Shown: positions 1 to 6,166 of the stretch, one piece after another
Position numbering within the stretch: the first letter of the stretch is position 1
Layout of the letters: every line of letters begins with the position of its first letter
Source: an uncultured Oscillospiraceae bacterium
Lineage (GTDB): Bacteria > Bacillota > Clostridia > Oscillospirales > Oscillospiraceae
Assembly: GCA_900752445.1 (NCBI GenBank)
Contig: CAADVN010000034.1
Location: 1 to 7,516 of the forward strand
Length of the DNA: 7,516 nt
Direction of reading: 5' to 3'
Program-made: the position numbers and the translations under genes
Notes under the pieces: generated by a model
What the model saw: only the letters and a program-made list of their open reading frames with translations
Told to the model about the DNA's origin: nothing
Databases searched by the model: none

Positions 1-251
1 ACGTCCCGCCCGAGCCGGAGCTCGGCACGGCTGAGGACGTGGAGATACGGCATGAGGACGATGTCTGGTACGTCGAGGGCGCATGGCTGGCACGGCTCGG
101 GGCCTCGGGGAACTTCTCCGACTACGAGAGCCGCATGTACTTCGACCGCTGCCTGCGCACGGCGGGCATCTTCGAGCGCATGGAGGCCATGGGCGTGAAG
201 GATGGCGACACGGTGTCGCTCTACGATATAGAGTTCGAGTATAAGGACTGA
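1..251 (+). CDS. obg: Obg/CgtA GTPase, C-terminal fragment
   Basis: This is the 3' end of a gene that begins before the window. The frame is open from base 3 to the TGA at 249-251 and gives about 82 residues. Residues such as NFSDYESRMYFDRCL, a Gly-Ile-x-Glu turn, GVKDGDTVSLYDIEFEY and the acidic end match the C-terminal OCT domain (DUF1967) of Obg-family GTPases. The GTPase and glycine-rich Obg domains would lie upstream. In the family, Obg binds GTP and takes part in 50S ribosome assembly and stress signalling in the cytoplasm. The GTG at base 39 falls inside the domain and reads as an internal valine, so I do not treat it as a start. The next gene begins 5 bases after the stop, which suggests co-transcription. 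Assignment rests on the OCT domain alone. Confidence 0.85.
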   Translation, partial: VPPEPELGTAEDVEIRHEDDVWYVEGAWLARLGASGNFSDYESRMYFDRCLRTAGIFERMEAMGVKDGDTVSLYDIEFEYKD

Positions 252-256
252 GGACC

Positions 257-1114
257 GTGAAGAGGACCGTGCTGTTCGGCGCCGGGCAGGTCGGCGCCAT
301 GATAGCGAGGCTGCTGGGCCCGGAGTACGAGGCCCTGTGCTTTGCAGACAATTCCGAGAAGAAATGGGGCGCAGCCTGCCAGGGGCTGATGATACTGCCG
401 CCGGAGAAGGCGCTTTCACTGGGCCCGGACTGCATCTGCCTGTGCGTCATGGACGCGGAGCGCACGGGCGAGATGGAAAGGCAGCTGTCTGCGCTCGGCT
501 TTGCGGGCGAGGTGCTGCGCCCTGAGCTGCTTGCGGCGTTTGACGCCCGGGCCGCCGTGCTCAGGCTGCTGGCGGAGCAGATCATGGAGCTGGGCATAGC
601 CGGGGACGCGGCGGAGCTGGGCGTGTACCGGGGCGACTTCGCGCGGCTCATAAACGCCGCGCTCCCGGACAGGCCGCTGCACCTGTTTGACACTTTCGAG
701 GGCTTTGCCGCCGCGGACATCGCCGTGGAGCGCAGGGAGGGGCTGTCCCACGCGCGGGCCGGGGACTTTGCCGACACCGGAGTGGAGGCTGTGCGCCGGA
801 GCCTGCCGCACCCTGAGCGGGCCGTCTTCCACCGGGGCTGGTTCCCGGAGAGCTTTGCCGGCTGCGAGGGGCTGAGCTTTGCCCTGGTCTCGCTCGACGC
901 CGACCTCTACGCGCCCACCGCCGCCGCGCTTGAGCGTTTCTGGCCGAGGCTGAGCCCCGGCGGGGCCATAATAGTCCACGACGTGAACGGTACGCAGTAC
1001 CCGGGCGCGGGCCGCGCCGTGCGCGAGTTCTGCGTCGCCCAGGGCCTGCTGCCCATGCCCGTGTGCGACCTGCACGGCAGCGTAGTGCTCAGGAAGCCGC
1101 TGCGGCGAGGTTGA
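257..1114 (+). CDS. TylF/MycF-family SAM-dependent methyltransferase with N-terminal Rossmann-like region
   Basis: A 285-residue protein in two parts. Residues 1 to about 90 start with a nucleotide-binding-like glycine motif (GAGQVG, residues 8-13), followed by FADNSEKKWG. This pattern occurs in Rossmann-like regions attached to glycan and sugar-modifying enzymes. Residues from about 105 to the end match the TylF/MycF macrocin O-methyltransferase family. AELGVYRGDF (119-128) is the SAM-binding loop, LFDTFEGF follows it, LDADLYAPT (213-221) resembles the family's acidic metal/substrate-binding segment, and PGGAIIVHDVNG lies around 235-245. Family members O-methylate sugars or related hydroxyl groups, but the substrate here cannot be read from the sequence. 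The start is GTG at 257, with AAGGA at 243-247 inside the end of obg as a plausible ribosome-binding site. It sits 5 bases after obg and was probably carried on the same transcript. No other glycan or secondary-metabolite genes are nearby. Confidence 0.75.
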   Translation: MKRTVLFGAGQVGAMIARLLGPEYEALCFADNSEKKWGAACQGLMILPPEKALSLGPDCICLCVMDAERTGEMERQLSALGFAGEVLRPELLAAFDARAAVLRLLAEQIMELGIAGDAAELGVYRGDFARLINAALPDRPLHLFDTFEGFAAADIAVERREGLSHARAGDFADTGVEAVRRSLPHPERAVFHRGWFPESFAGCEGLSFALVSLDADLYAPTAAALERFWPRLSPGGAIIVHDVNGTQYPGAGRAVREFCVAQGLLPMPVCDLHGSVVLRKPLRRG

Positions 1115-1142
1115 CATAACATAGAATACGCCCAGACACCAG

Positions 1143-1180
1143 GCCGCCTCCGTGTAAATGTTGTTGACGGGGGCGGCTTT
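1143..1180 (+). terminator. Candidate intrinsic terminator after the obg-methyltransferase pair
   Basis: An 11-bp stem pairs GCCGCCTCCGT (1143-1153) with ACGGGGGCGGC (1167-1177). It contains one G-T wobble and a 13-base loop. Only TTT and a broken AT-rich stretch follow, so termination would be weak to moderate. The 3' arm overlaps the -35 box of the proposed holB promoter. Confidence 0.4.
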
Positions 1181-1192
1181 GAATTGTAAAAT
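1164..1192 (+). promoter_or_regulatory. Sigma-A-type promoter for holB
   Basis: TTGACG (1164-1169) and TAAAAT (1187-1192) are separated by 17 bases, and each box matches consensus at five of six positions. The predicted start point (about 1199-1200) falls on or next to the first holB ATG at 1200. The transcript would then be leaderless or nearly so. Confidence 0.55.
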
Positions 1193-1199
1193 AAGTGGT

Positions 1200-1997
1200 A
1201 TGGATATGCTCGTTTTCAAACGCGGTGAGCGGGTCTCACACGCCTATATAGCCGCATCGATGTCGGAGGAGGCCAGGCGCGACACGGCGCTGAGGCTGGC
1301 TGCCGCCATGCTCTGCGAGTCTGAGGCTGAGCGGCCCTGCGGCGAATGCAGGCACTGCCGGAAGGTATTTTCGGGCATACATCCGGACATTATCAGCATA
1401 GCGCCCGGCGTGGACGACAAGGGCCGGAAGCGGCGGGAGATACTGGTGGACCAGGTGCGTTTCATCTCGGCGGACGCGCAGGTGATGCCGAACGAGGCGG
1501 GGGTCAAGGTCTACGTCATCCAGGATGCGGATTTGATGAACGCGGCGGCGCAGAACGCGCTGCTGAAGCTGCTGGAGGAGCCTCCGGCGAGCGCGGCCTT
1601 TGTGCTGTGCGCGGCGAACCCGGCGCTGCTGCTGCCGACGGTGCGCTCACGCTGCGTGCTCATCAGGATAAACGAGGACGCGGCGGGCGACGAGCAGGCG
1701 ATGCAGGATGCCGAGGCGATGCTGGAGGCTGCGGCCACGGGCAGCAGGGTGGAGCTGCTGCGCTGGGCAGCCGGGGCCGAGGGCATGGACACCCGGCGGG
1801 CGGCGGCGATGATAAACGCCGCGCGGGCCCGGCTCGCGGACATACTACGCGGCAGCGCGGGGCCGGAGCTCACGCCCGGTCAGTGCGCGCGCCTGGACGA
1901 GCTCTTTTCGCGCTGCGCCGCCATGCTGAGGCTGAACACCGGGGTCAGGCACGTCTTTGGCCTCATCGCCGTAAGCGGCGTCGATATACAGAAATGA
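1200..1997 (+). CDS. holB: DNA polymerase III delta-prime subunit (clamp loader)
   Basis: A 265-residue protein of the AAA+ clamp-loader family. Landmarks from the ATG at 1200: VSHAYI (12-17), four cysteines of the zinc module (C39, C47, C50, C53, in LC...CGECRHC), NALLKLLEEPP (119-129), and the SRC motif (150-152) that supplies the arginine finger in this family. The usual P-loop between HAYI and the zinc module is absent: SMSEEARRDTAL stands where GxxGxGKT would be. That points to delta-prime, the ATP-inactive subunit, rather than the gamma/tau subunit DnaX. Delta-prime works with delta and gamma/tau to load the sliding clamp during replication. The reading frame is open further upstream to an ATG at 1158, but that stretch contains the hairpin and promoter and lacks a ribosome-binding site. 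I therefore start at 1200; ATG 1206 is equally possible, since neither has a good Shine-Dalgarno. The downstream neighbour ricT is the usual partner in Bacillota. Confidence 0.85.
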   Translation: MDMLVFKRGERVSHAYIAASMSEEARRDTALRLAAAMLCESEAERPCGECRHCRKVFSGIHPDIISIAPGVDDKGRKRREILVDQVRFISADAQVMPNEAGVKVYVIQDADLMNAAAQNALLKLLEEPPASAAFVLCAANPALLLPTVRSRCVLIRINEDAAGDEQAMQDAEAMLEAAATGSRVELLRWAAGAEGMDTRRAAAMINAARARLADILRGSAGPELTPGQCARLDELFSRCAAMLRLNTGVRHVFGLIAVSGVDIQK

Positions 1998-2007
1998 GGA
2001 AGCAGAA

Positions 2008-3198
2008 TTGACAGAAGTCGTCAGCGTTAAATTCAAGAACCGGGGCAAGACCTATTACTTTGCCGCCGGCGGCAACAGCGTCTCCGCGGGGCAGGACGTC
2101 ATAGTGGAGACCTCGAAGGGCCTGGAGTATGCCCAGTGCGTGATGGGCAACCACTATGTGCCGGACGAGAAGGTCATCCCGCCCATCAGGCCCGTCATCC
2201 GCGTCGCAACGGACAATGACCGCAGGGTCGCGGAGATAAACAAGAACAGGGAGCGTGAGGCGCTCGAGATATGCAAGCGGAAGATAGCGGACCACGGGCT
2301 GGACATGAAGCTGGTGGACGTGGAGTGCAGCTTTGAGGGGAACAAGATAACCTTCTTTTTCACTTCGGATGGGCGCGTGGACTTCCGCGAGCTGGTGAAG
2401 GATCTGGCCTCGGTGTTCCGGAACCGGATAGAGCTCAGGCAGATAGGCGTGAGGGATGAGGCCAAGATGCTGGGCGGCATAGGCATCTGCGGGCGGCCAT
2501 TCTGCTGCAGCCAGTTTTTGGACGATTTCCAGCCGGTCTCGACGAAGATGGCGAAGATACAGTCCATGTCGCTGAACCCGAGCAAGATCTCGGGCACCTG
2601 CGGCAGGCTCATGTGCTGTCTCCGGTACGAGGAGGAGGCGTATGAGAACCTGGTGAAGACGGTGCCGAAGAACGGCGCGTTCGTGGAGACGCCGGCGGGC
2701 TACGGGAACGTGACGCAGGTGAATCTGCTGCGCCGGACGGTCAAGGTGAAGCTCGACGGCGAGGGAGAGGACGTGTTCAAGACCTACTCGGCGGACGAGG
2801 TGGCGGCGATACCGGGCGGGCGTCCGAAGCCGGGCGAGCCGCTGCCGCAGCTGCTGAAGAGCCGGCCTGCGGCGGAGCGGAGCGAGGTGACGGTCGGGGA
2901 CGGCAAGGAGGCGAAGCCGAGGTTTTACCCGGTGGAGACCGGGCCAGAGGGCACGGAGCCGCGCAAGCCTTCGACGGAGGTCCCTGTGCGCAAGAAGCAG
3001 GGCCAGTCCGGGCGGGGCCGGGGCAGGAAACCGGAGCAGGCGAAGGCCCAGCCCCAGGAGCGCGAGCAGAAAAAGCGCGAGCCAAAGCCGCAGAAGGAGA
3101 CGAACCAGTCCCAGAAGGAGCCGCAGCGCCGCTTCAACCCGAACCGCCGCCGCAAGCCCCAGAACAACAAGCCGCGTCAGCCCAAAGAGGGCGAATGA
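2008..3198 (+). CDS. ricT: RicT/YaaT, PSP1-domain Fe-S protein with long basic C-terminal tail
   Basis: A 396-residue protein. Residues 1 to about 268 are the PSP1 domain, about the full length of Bacillus subtilis YaaT/RicT. The cysteine clusters CGRPFCC (C161, C166, C167) and CGRLMCC (C198, C203, C204) are those associated with Fe-S binding in the family. In B. subtilis, RicT with RicA and RicF forms a complex that stimulates RNase Y-dependent mRNA maturation and affects sporulation and competence. Residues 270-396 are an extra tail rich in K, R, P, Q and E with no recognisable domain. It is probably disordered and perhaps binds RNA or a partner. The start is TTG at 2008. A good Shine-Dalgarno (GAGGAAG, around 1996-2002) overlaps the holB TGA at 1995-1997, which supports this start and translational linkage to holB. 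The gene ends before a hairpin facing a convergent operon. Confidence 0.88.
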   Translation: MTEVVSVKFKNRGKTYYFAAGGNSVSAGQDVIVETSKGLEYAQCVMGNHYVPDEKVIPPIRPVIRVATDNDRRVAEINKNREREALEICKRKIADHGLDMKLVDVECSFEGNKITFFFTSDGRVDFRELVKDLASVFRNRIELRQIGVRDEAKMLGGIGICGRPFCCSQFLDDFQPVSTKMAKIQSMSLNPSKISGTCGRLMCCLRYEEEAYENLVKTVPKNGAFVETPAGYGNVTQVNLLRRTVKVKLDGEGEDVFKTYSADEVAAIPGGRPKPGEPLPQLLKSRPAAERSEVTVGDGKEAKPRFYPVETGPEGTEPRKPSTEVPVRKKQGQSGRGRGRKPEQAKAQPQEREQKKREPKPQKETNQSQKEPQRRFNPNRRRKPQNNKPRQPKEGE

Positions 3199-3210
3199 CG
3201 GGTATAAGAA

Positions 3211-3244
3211 GGGAGCGCCGCAGTTTTCATGCTGCAGCGCTCCC
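3211..3244. terminator. Probable bidirectional terminator between convergent genes
   Basis: GGGAGCGC (3211-3218) pairs with GCGCTCCC (3237-3244). After a C-A mismatch, a further four pairs (3220-3223 with 3232-3235) close an 8-base loop. It lies 12 bases after the ricT stop and 17 bases beyond the end of the minus-strand operon. The flanks are only moderately T-rich in either direction (TTCTTAT on the minus strand, TATCTGCTTGTTG on the plus), so efficiency is uncertain. Confidence 0.65.
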
Positions 3245-3261
3245 TATCTGCTTGTTGTCGC

Positions 3262-3627
3262 TTATTCGTGGTGGTGGCCGCACTCGTCGGCGTGCTCATG
3301 CTTGTGGCACACAGCGCCGGTGGTCTTGAGTTCGCCCCTGAGATATGCCTCGACCGCCGTCTGGGCATCGCCCATGGCGCCGACCACGACCTCGACGCCG
3401 CGCTCATTGAAGATGTCCACCGCGCCGCCGCCCATGCCGCCGGCTATGATGACCTCCACGCCCCTGTCGGCAAGGAAGTTCGGCAAAAAGCCCGGGCGGT
3501 GGCCCGGATTCGGCACGCTCTCGGCGGAGACGACCTTGCCGTCCGCACAGTCGTAGATGTTGAAGTTCTCACAGTGGCCGAAGTGGCCGGATATGGTGTT
3601 CCCCATGGCTGCTACTGCAATTTTCAT
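3262..3627 (-). CDS. NifX/NifB-like (Fe-Mo cofactor biosynthesis fold) protein with His/Cys-rich tail
   Basis: A 121-residue protein of the NifB/NifX/ORP-type fold (dinitrogenase iron-molybdenum cofactor biosynthesis family). It has MKIAVAAMGNTISGHFGHCENF at the start, PNFLADRGVEVIIAGGMGGGAV in the middle and VVVGAMGDAQTAVEAYL later. Family members bind metal clusters or cofactor precursors in the cytoplasm. The last 15 residues carry C107, H108, H110, H112, C116 and H118-H120, a likely metal-binding appendage. The start is well supported by AAGGAG (3643-3638 on the minus strand), directly after the stop of the upstream ATPase. It is the last gene of the operon and pairs with a second NifX-like gene at 5349-5705. 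The presence of this fold does not imply nitrogen fixation, and no nitrogenase gene is here. Metal specificity is unknown. Confidence 0.85.
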   Translation of the reverse strand: MKIAVAAMGNTISGHFGHCENFNIYDCADGKVVSAESVPNPGHRPGFLPNFLADRGVEVIIAGGMGGGAVDIFNERGVEVVVGAMGDAQTAVEAYLRGELKTTGAVCHKHEHADECGHHHE

Positions 3628-3643
3628 GACTGATCTTCTCCTT

Positions 3644-4522
3644 TTATGTGATGTTTAGATTCAAAAGCTCCATTGTGCGCACAAATATGGCGTACAGCGC
3701 CTCACGCGCCGGGCAGTCGATATCTGCCAGGCTGCGGCCCTCGTTTATGGCCCTCTGCGCGCTCTTGTCGAAGGGGACGCGGCCCAGGAAGGGCACGCCC
3801 TGCCCCGCGCACCAGTCCTCGATGGCGGCGGCGAGCGAGGGCTCCACGTCGGCCCGGTTCACGCAGACAGCCGTCTTCACGCGCGCGAGCGAGGCCGTGC
3901 GCACCAGGCGCCGCAGGTCGCCCAGGCCGGAGACCGAGGGCTCCGTCACGATGAGCGCGAGGCTCACGCCGTTCATCGAGGCCATGACAGGGCAGCCCAC
4001 GCCGGGCGAGCCGTCGATTATGGCGAGCTCGGCGTCGCGGCAGTTCTCAAAGAGCTCGCGCTTGACCTCGGTCACCAGCTTGCCGGAGTTGCCCCGGCCC
4101 ATGCGCAGCTCGGCGTCGGCAAAGACGCCGCCCTCGCCCGCAAAGAGCCTCAGCCTGCCGGCGATGTCCGGCCCGAGCCTCGCCGCCCCGGCGGGGCAGC
4201 ATTCCTCGCACAGGCCGCAGCCCTCGCAGCGCAGCTCGTCCACGGCGTAAGCGCCGCCATCCGCGCGGGAGATCGCCCCGAAGCGGCACAGCCTTGCGCA
4301 TTCGCCGCAGCTGATACACAGGCCCGCGTCGATCTTCGCCTTGTCCGAGCCGAGGAAAGCCCGCTCGGCGTCCGGCTGCTCGGCCCGGGTGACGAGCGCC
4401 AGGTTAGGCGCGTCCACGTCGCAGTCCGCGACGGCCCTTGCGCCGGCAAAGCTCACAAAGGCCGCGGCTGTCGTCGTCTTGCCCGTGCCGCCCTTGCCGC
4501 TTAGTATGAGCAGCTTTTTCAT
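3644..4522 (-). CDS. MinD/Mrp-type P-loop ATPase with inserted 2x[4Fe-4S] ferredoxin domain (second of pair)
   Basis: A 292-residue protein. It begins with a deviant Walker A, SGKGGTGKT (8-16), with the signature lysine K10 and the phosphate-binding K15. A ferredoxin insert follows with two CxxCxxCxxxC motifs, C69-C72-C75-C79 and C99-C102-C105-C109, each expected to hold a [4Fe-4S] cluster. Then come a Walker B-like IIDGSPGVGCPVM and the ParA/MinD core to the end. The family couples ATP hydrolysis to assembly or transfer of metal clusters. In Desulfovibrio, paired ATPases of this kind belong to the ORP complex with a NifX-like protein. Its ATG overlaps the TGA of the upstream ATPase gene by four bases (4519-4522), and its stop directly adjoins the Shine-Dalgarno of the next gene. 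A cytoplasmic protein, likely forming a heterodimer or complex with its neighbour. The exact substrate is unknown. Confidence 0.88.
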   Translation of the reverse strand: MKKLLILSGKGGTGKTTTAAAFVSFAGARAVADCDVDAPNLALVTRAEQPDAERAFLGSDKAKIDAGLCISCGECARLCRFGAISRADGGAYAVDELRCEGCGLCEECCPAGAARLGPDIAGRLRLFAGEGGVFADAELRMGRGNSGKLVTEVKRELFENCRDAELAIIDGSPGVGCPVMASMNGVSLALIVTEPSVSGLGDLRRLVRTASLARVKTAVCVNRADVEPSLAAAIEDWCAGQGVPFLGRVPFDKSAQRAINEGRSLADIDCPAREALYAIFVRTMELLNLNIT

Positions 4523-5352
4523 CGCGCCGCCTCCCTTATCCGTCCCAGCAGGGCCGTGAACAGCTCCCGGGCCTGCGCGTCCTCGTCATAGGCCAGGCCT
4601 CCGGCGGAGACTATGGCGGCGAGATTTTCACTGTAGGGTATGCGCGCGAGCACGGGCAGGCCCTCGCGGGCCAGATATTCCTCGAGCGGAGCGTACTCCG
4701 CCCCGGCCTTGTTCACGACCACGCCGCAGGGCTTGCCCATGACGCGCATGAGCTCCACTACGAGCCGAAGGTCGTGCAGGCCGAAGGCCGTGGGCTCCGT
4801 GACCAGCAGGCAGTAACCGGCCTCACGCGCGGCCTCCATGACCGGGCAGGCGCTGCCCGGCGGGCAGTCGATGATGACCGTGCCCTCGTCCCCGGCCTCC
4901 TCCAGCGCCGCCGCGATGACCGGCACGCCCGTGGCTTCGCCGAGCTTCAGCTCGCCGGTGACGACGCGGATGCCGCCGCGCACGCCGCTCTCTACCGCGC
5001 CGGCCTCGAGCCCGGCCTCGGCGACCGCGCCCTCGGGGCAGACGTAGGCGCAGACGCCGCAGGAGTGGCAGACCTCGCCGAAGAGCATGGGCGCGCCCTT
5101 CACGAATACCAGGGCGTTGAAACGGCAGCGCTCGACGCATTTGCGGCAGCCCGTGCATTTTTGGGCGTCAAAGGCGGGCATCCTGCGCAGCACCGGCCGT
5201 GTGACCGTGTTTTCCGGCTTGAAGAACAGGCGCCCGTTCGGCTCCTCGACGTCGCAGTCGGCATAGACGGCCCTGCCCGCCGCGCAGGCGAGGCCGCAGG
5301 CGACGAGGGTCTTGCCGGCGCCGCCCTTGCCGCTCAAGACCGCGATCTTCAT
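4519..5352 (-). CDS. MinD/Mrp-type P-loop ATPase with inserted 2x[4Fe-4S] ferredoxin domain (first of pair)
   Basis: A 277-residue paralogue of the next gene in the operon. It has Walker A SGKGGAGKT (7-15, signature lysine K9), ADCDVEEPN around 31-39, and cysteine sets C66-C69-C72-C76 and C95-C98-C101-C105 for two [4Fe-4S] clusters. IIDCPPGSACPVM forms the Walker B region and a full ParA/MinD fold follows. The two ATPases share layout but differ in sequence throughout, so this is an old duplication with separate roles rather than a recent copy. The start codon overlaps the end of the upstream NifX-like gene (ATGA, 5349-5352), indicating translational coupling and matched amounts. Likely role: ATP- and Fe-S-dependent handling of a metal cluster for the NifX-like partners, by analogy with the ORP complex. 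That role is inference from family and context. Confidence 0.88.
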   Translation of the reverse strand: MKIAVLSGKGGAGKTLVACGLACAAGRAVYADCDVEEPNGRLFFKPENTVTRPVLRRMPAFDAQKCTGCRKCVERCRFNALVFVKGAPMLFGEVCHSCGVCAYVCPEGAVAEAGLEAGAVESGVRGGIRVVTGELKLGEATGVPVIAAALEEAGDEGTVIIDCPPGSACPVMEAAREAGYCLLVTEPTAFGLHDLRLVVELMRVMGKPCGVVVNKAGAEYAPLEEYLAREGLPVLARIPYSENLAAIVSAGGLAYDEDAQARELFTALLGRIREAAR

Positions 5353-5705
5353 GCTATGCCGTGGAAGCCCGCGTGGAAGCGGGTGAGCTCCTCGAGCCCG
5401 CCGGCCTCGAGCGCCGCGGCGTTCTCCAGCGCCGTGCCGTCCTTAGACTTGTAGATCCTGAGCCCGGCGGCCTTGAGCACCTCGGCGGCGTTCTCGCCGC
5501 AGCGCACGGTCACGAGGGCCTCGGCGCCGCTGTCGGCCGCGGCCTGGGCCGCCTTGAGCCCGGCTCCGCCCTCGGCTGCTGCGCCGGGGTTTTCGATGAA
5601 GGTCACGCCCTCGCCCTCGCAGAGGGCAAAGTACGGCGCGCGCCCGAAGGACACGCAGACGCCGGTGTTCGGGCTGGCCTCGTCCACGGGGATGATTATC
5701 TTCAT
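5349..5705 (-). CDS. NifX/NifB-like (ORP-type) cofactor-binding protein
   Basis: A 118-residue protein of the same fold as the last gene of the operon. MKIIIPVDEASPNTGVCVSFGRAPYFALCE is the typical first strand and loop. Many relatives have a histidine (HFGRAPYF) where this one has serine. LKAAQAAADSGAEALVT and AAEVLKAAGLRIYKSKDGTALENA follow, and the end reads RFHAGFHG, two histidines that may bind metal. Family members carry iron, molybdenum or mixed metal clusters. In Desulfovibrio the comparable ORP protein works with two ferredoxin-ATPases like those encoded just downstream. Start: AAAGGAGAA (5719-5711 on the minus strand) sits just upstream of ATG 5705, which overlaps the stop of the DUF134 gene by four bases (ATGA, 5702-5705). 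What metal it carries cannot be told from the sequence. Confidence 0.85.
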   Translation of the reverse strand: MKIIIPVDEASPNTGVCVSFGRAPYFALCEGEGVTFIENPGAAAEGGAGLKAAQAAADSGAEALVTVRCGENAAEVLKAAGLRIYKSKDGTALENAAALEAGGLEELTRFHAGFHGIA

Positions 5706-6064
5706 TGCTCTTCTCCTTTCGTACAGCGCCGGCGGCGGCAGCCGTGGCGCCCGCAGTGCTCCGAGCCGCCCTCACAGAGCCGGTAGGAGCCGCCTTCGAT
5801 CCTGAGCGGCCTGCCCTCGACGAGGGCGGTGGCCAGCTTTTTTCTCGCGCTGTTGTAGATGAACTGCGCCGTCGTGCGCGCGACGCACATGTACTCGCTG
5901 CATTCGGCTTGGGTACAGCCCTGATAGTCTATGAGCCTTATGCTCTCGTATTCCTCGACGGACATGAGCACGGGCTGGACGGCGCTTTCAGGCCTCGCGG
6001 CGGGTCCGAACTCGCTGCAGCGTGGCAGCCCGCAGACTCTGCGGCACTTTTTTGGCCGGGGCAT
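5702..6064 (-). CDS. DUF134 / UPF0251 family helix-turn-helix protein, likely operon regulator
   Basis: A 120-residue protein that opens with MPRPKKCRRVC...FGP, the hallmark of the DUF134 (UPF0251) family. A helix-turn-helix of sigma region-4 type spans about 34-77: SVEEYESIRLIDYQGCTQAECSEYM, then VARTTAQFIYNSARKKLA. There are ten cysteines (7, 11, 16, 50, 55, 60, 97, 104, 109, 114). The clusters at both ends could bind a metal or Fe-S cluster and let the protein sense metal or redox state; this is inference. It is the first gene of the operon, with a Shine-Dalgarno GAGGTGA (6075-6069 on the minus strand) four bases before ATG 6064. Two matching repeats in its own promoter suggest it controls its own operon. 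Family members often sit beside NifX-like and ferredoxin-ATPase genes, as here. The biochemical function of the family is poorly defined. Confidence 0.87.
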   Translation of the reverse strand: MPRPKKCRRVCGLPRCSEFGPAARPESAVQPVLMSVEEYESIRLIDYQGCTQAECSEYMCVARTTAQFIYNSARKKLATALVEGRPLRIEGGSYRLCEGGSEHCGRHGCRRRRCTKGEEQ

Positions 6065-6080
6065 GGCGTCACCTCATTTC

Positions 6081-6092
6081 TGACATATGCCA
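6081..6092. promoter_or_regulatory. Candidate operator, downstream copy
   Basis: TGACATATGCCA is a near-palindrome around CATATG. It is the exact reverse complement of the sequence at 6121-6132. It lies at about +6 to +17 of the predicted DUF134 transcript. The similarity extends to 19 bases (6075-6093 against 6115-6133, 17 identical) in the same orientation. The likely ligand is the DUF134 protein (inference). Confidence 0.55.
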
Positions 6093-6104
6093 ACTTCAAC
6101 TCAG

Positions 6105-6133
6105 AGTTTAGCACCATTTCTGGCATATGTCAA
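6105..6133 (-). promoter_or_regulatory. Sigma-A-type promoter of the DUF134-NifX-ATPase operon
   Basis: Reading the minus strand, TTGACA (6133-6128) and TAAACT (6110-6105) are 17 bases apart. The -35 is a perfect consensus and the -10 matches four of six. The predicted start point is near 6098, leaving a leader of about 34 bases before the DUF134 ATG. It is flanked by the two candidate operators. Confidence 0.7.
6121..6132. promoter_or_regulatory. Candidate operator, upstream copy overlapping the -35 box
   Basis: TGGCATATGTCA is the partner of the repeat at 6081-6092, 40 bp away start to start (about four helical turns). It shares most of its bases with the -35 box of the minus-strand promoter, so a bound protein would block RNA polymerase. 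Confidence 0.55.
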
Positions 6134-6166
6134 TTACCTTCGGGGCTGAAAAATGTGTGTGGGTGC

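Noticed and set aside
1111..1127. TTGACA at 1111-1116 with TAGAAT at 1122-1127 as a promoter
   Set aside because: The boxes are only five bases apart, and no -10 box occurs at 16-18 bases. The pair at 1164/1187 is much better.
416..1219. Long open frame antisense to the methyltransferase
   Set aside because: It comes from high GC codon bias. It has no recognisable domain and no ribosome-binding site, and it is opposite a well-supported gene.
3262..5705. NifX/NifB-like proteins as a sign of nitrogen fixation
   Set aside because: No nitrogenase or NifB radical-SAM gene is present, and this fold is widespread in non-fixing anaerobes together with ferredoxin-ATPases.
4774..5786. Long plus-strand open frames opposite the ATPase and NifX-like genes
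   Set aside because: They are composition-driven shadows rich in Ala, Arg and Gly. The minus-strand frames have clear motifs, Shine-Dalgarno sequences and coupled overlaps.
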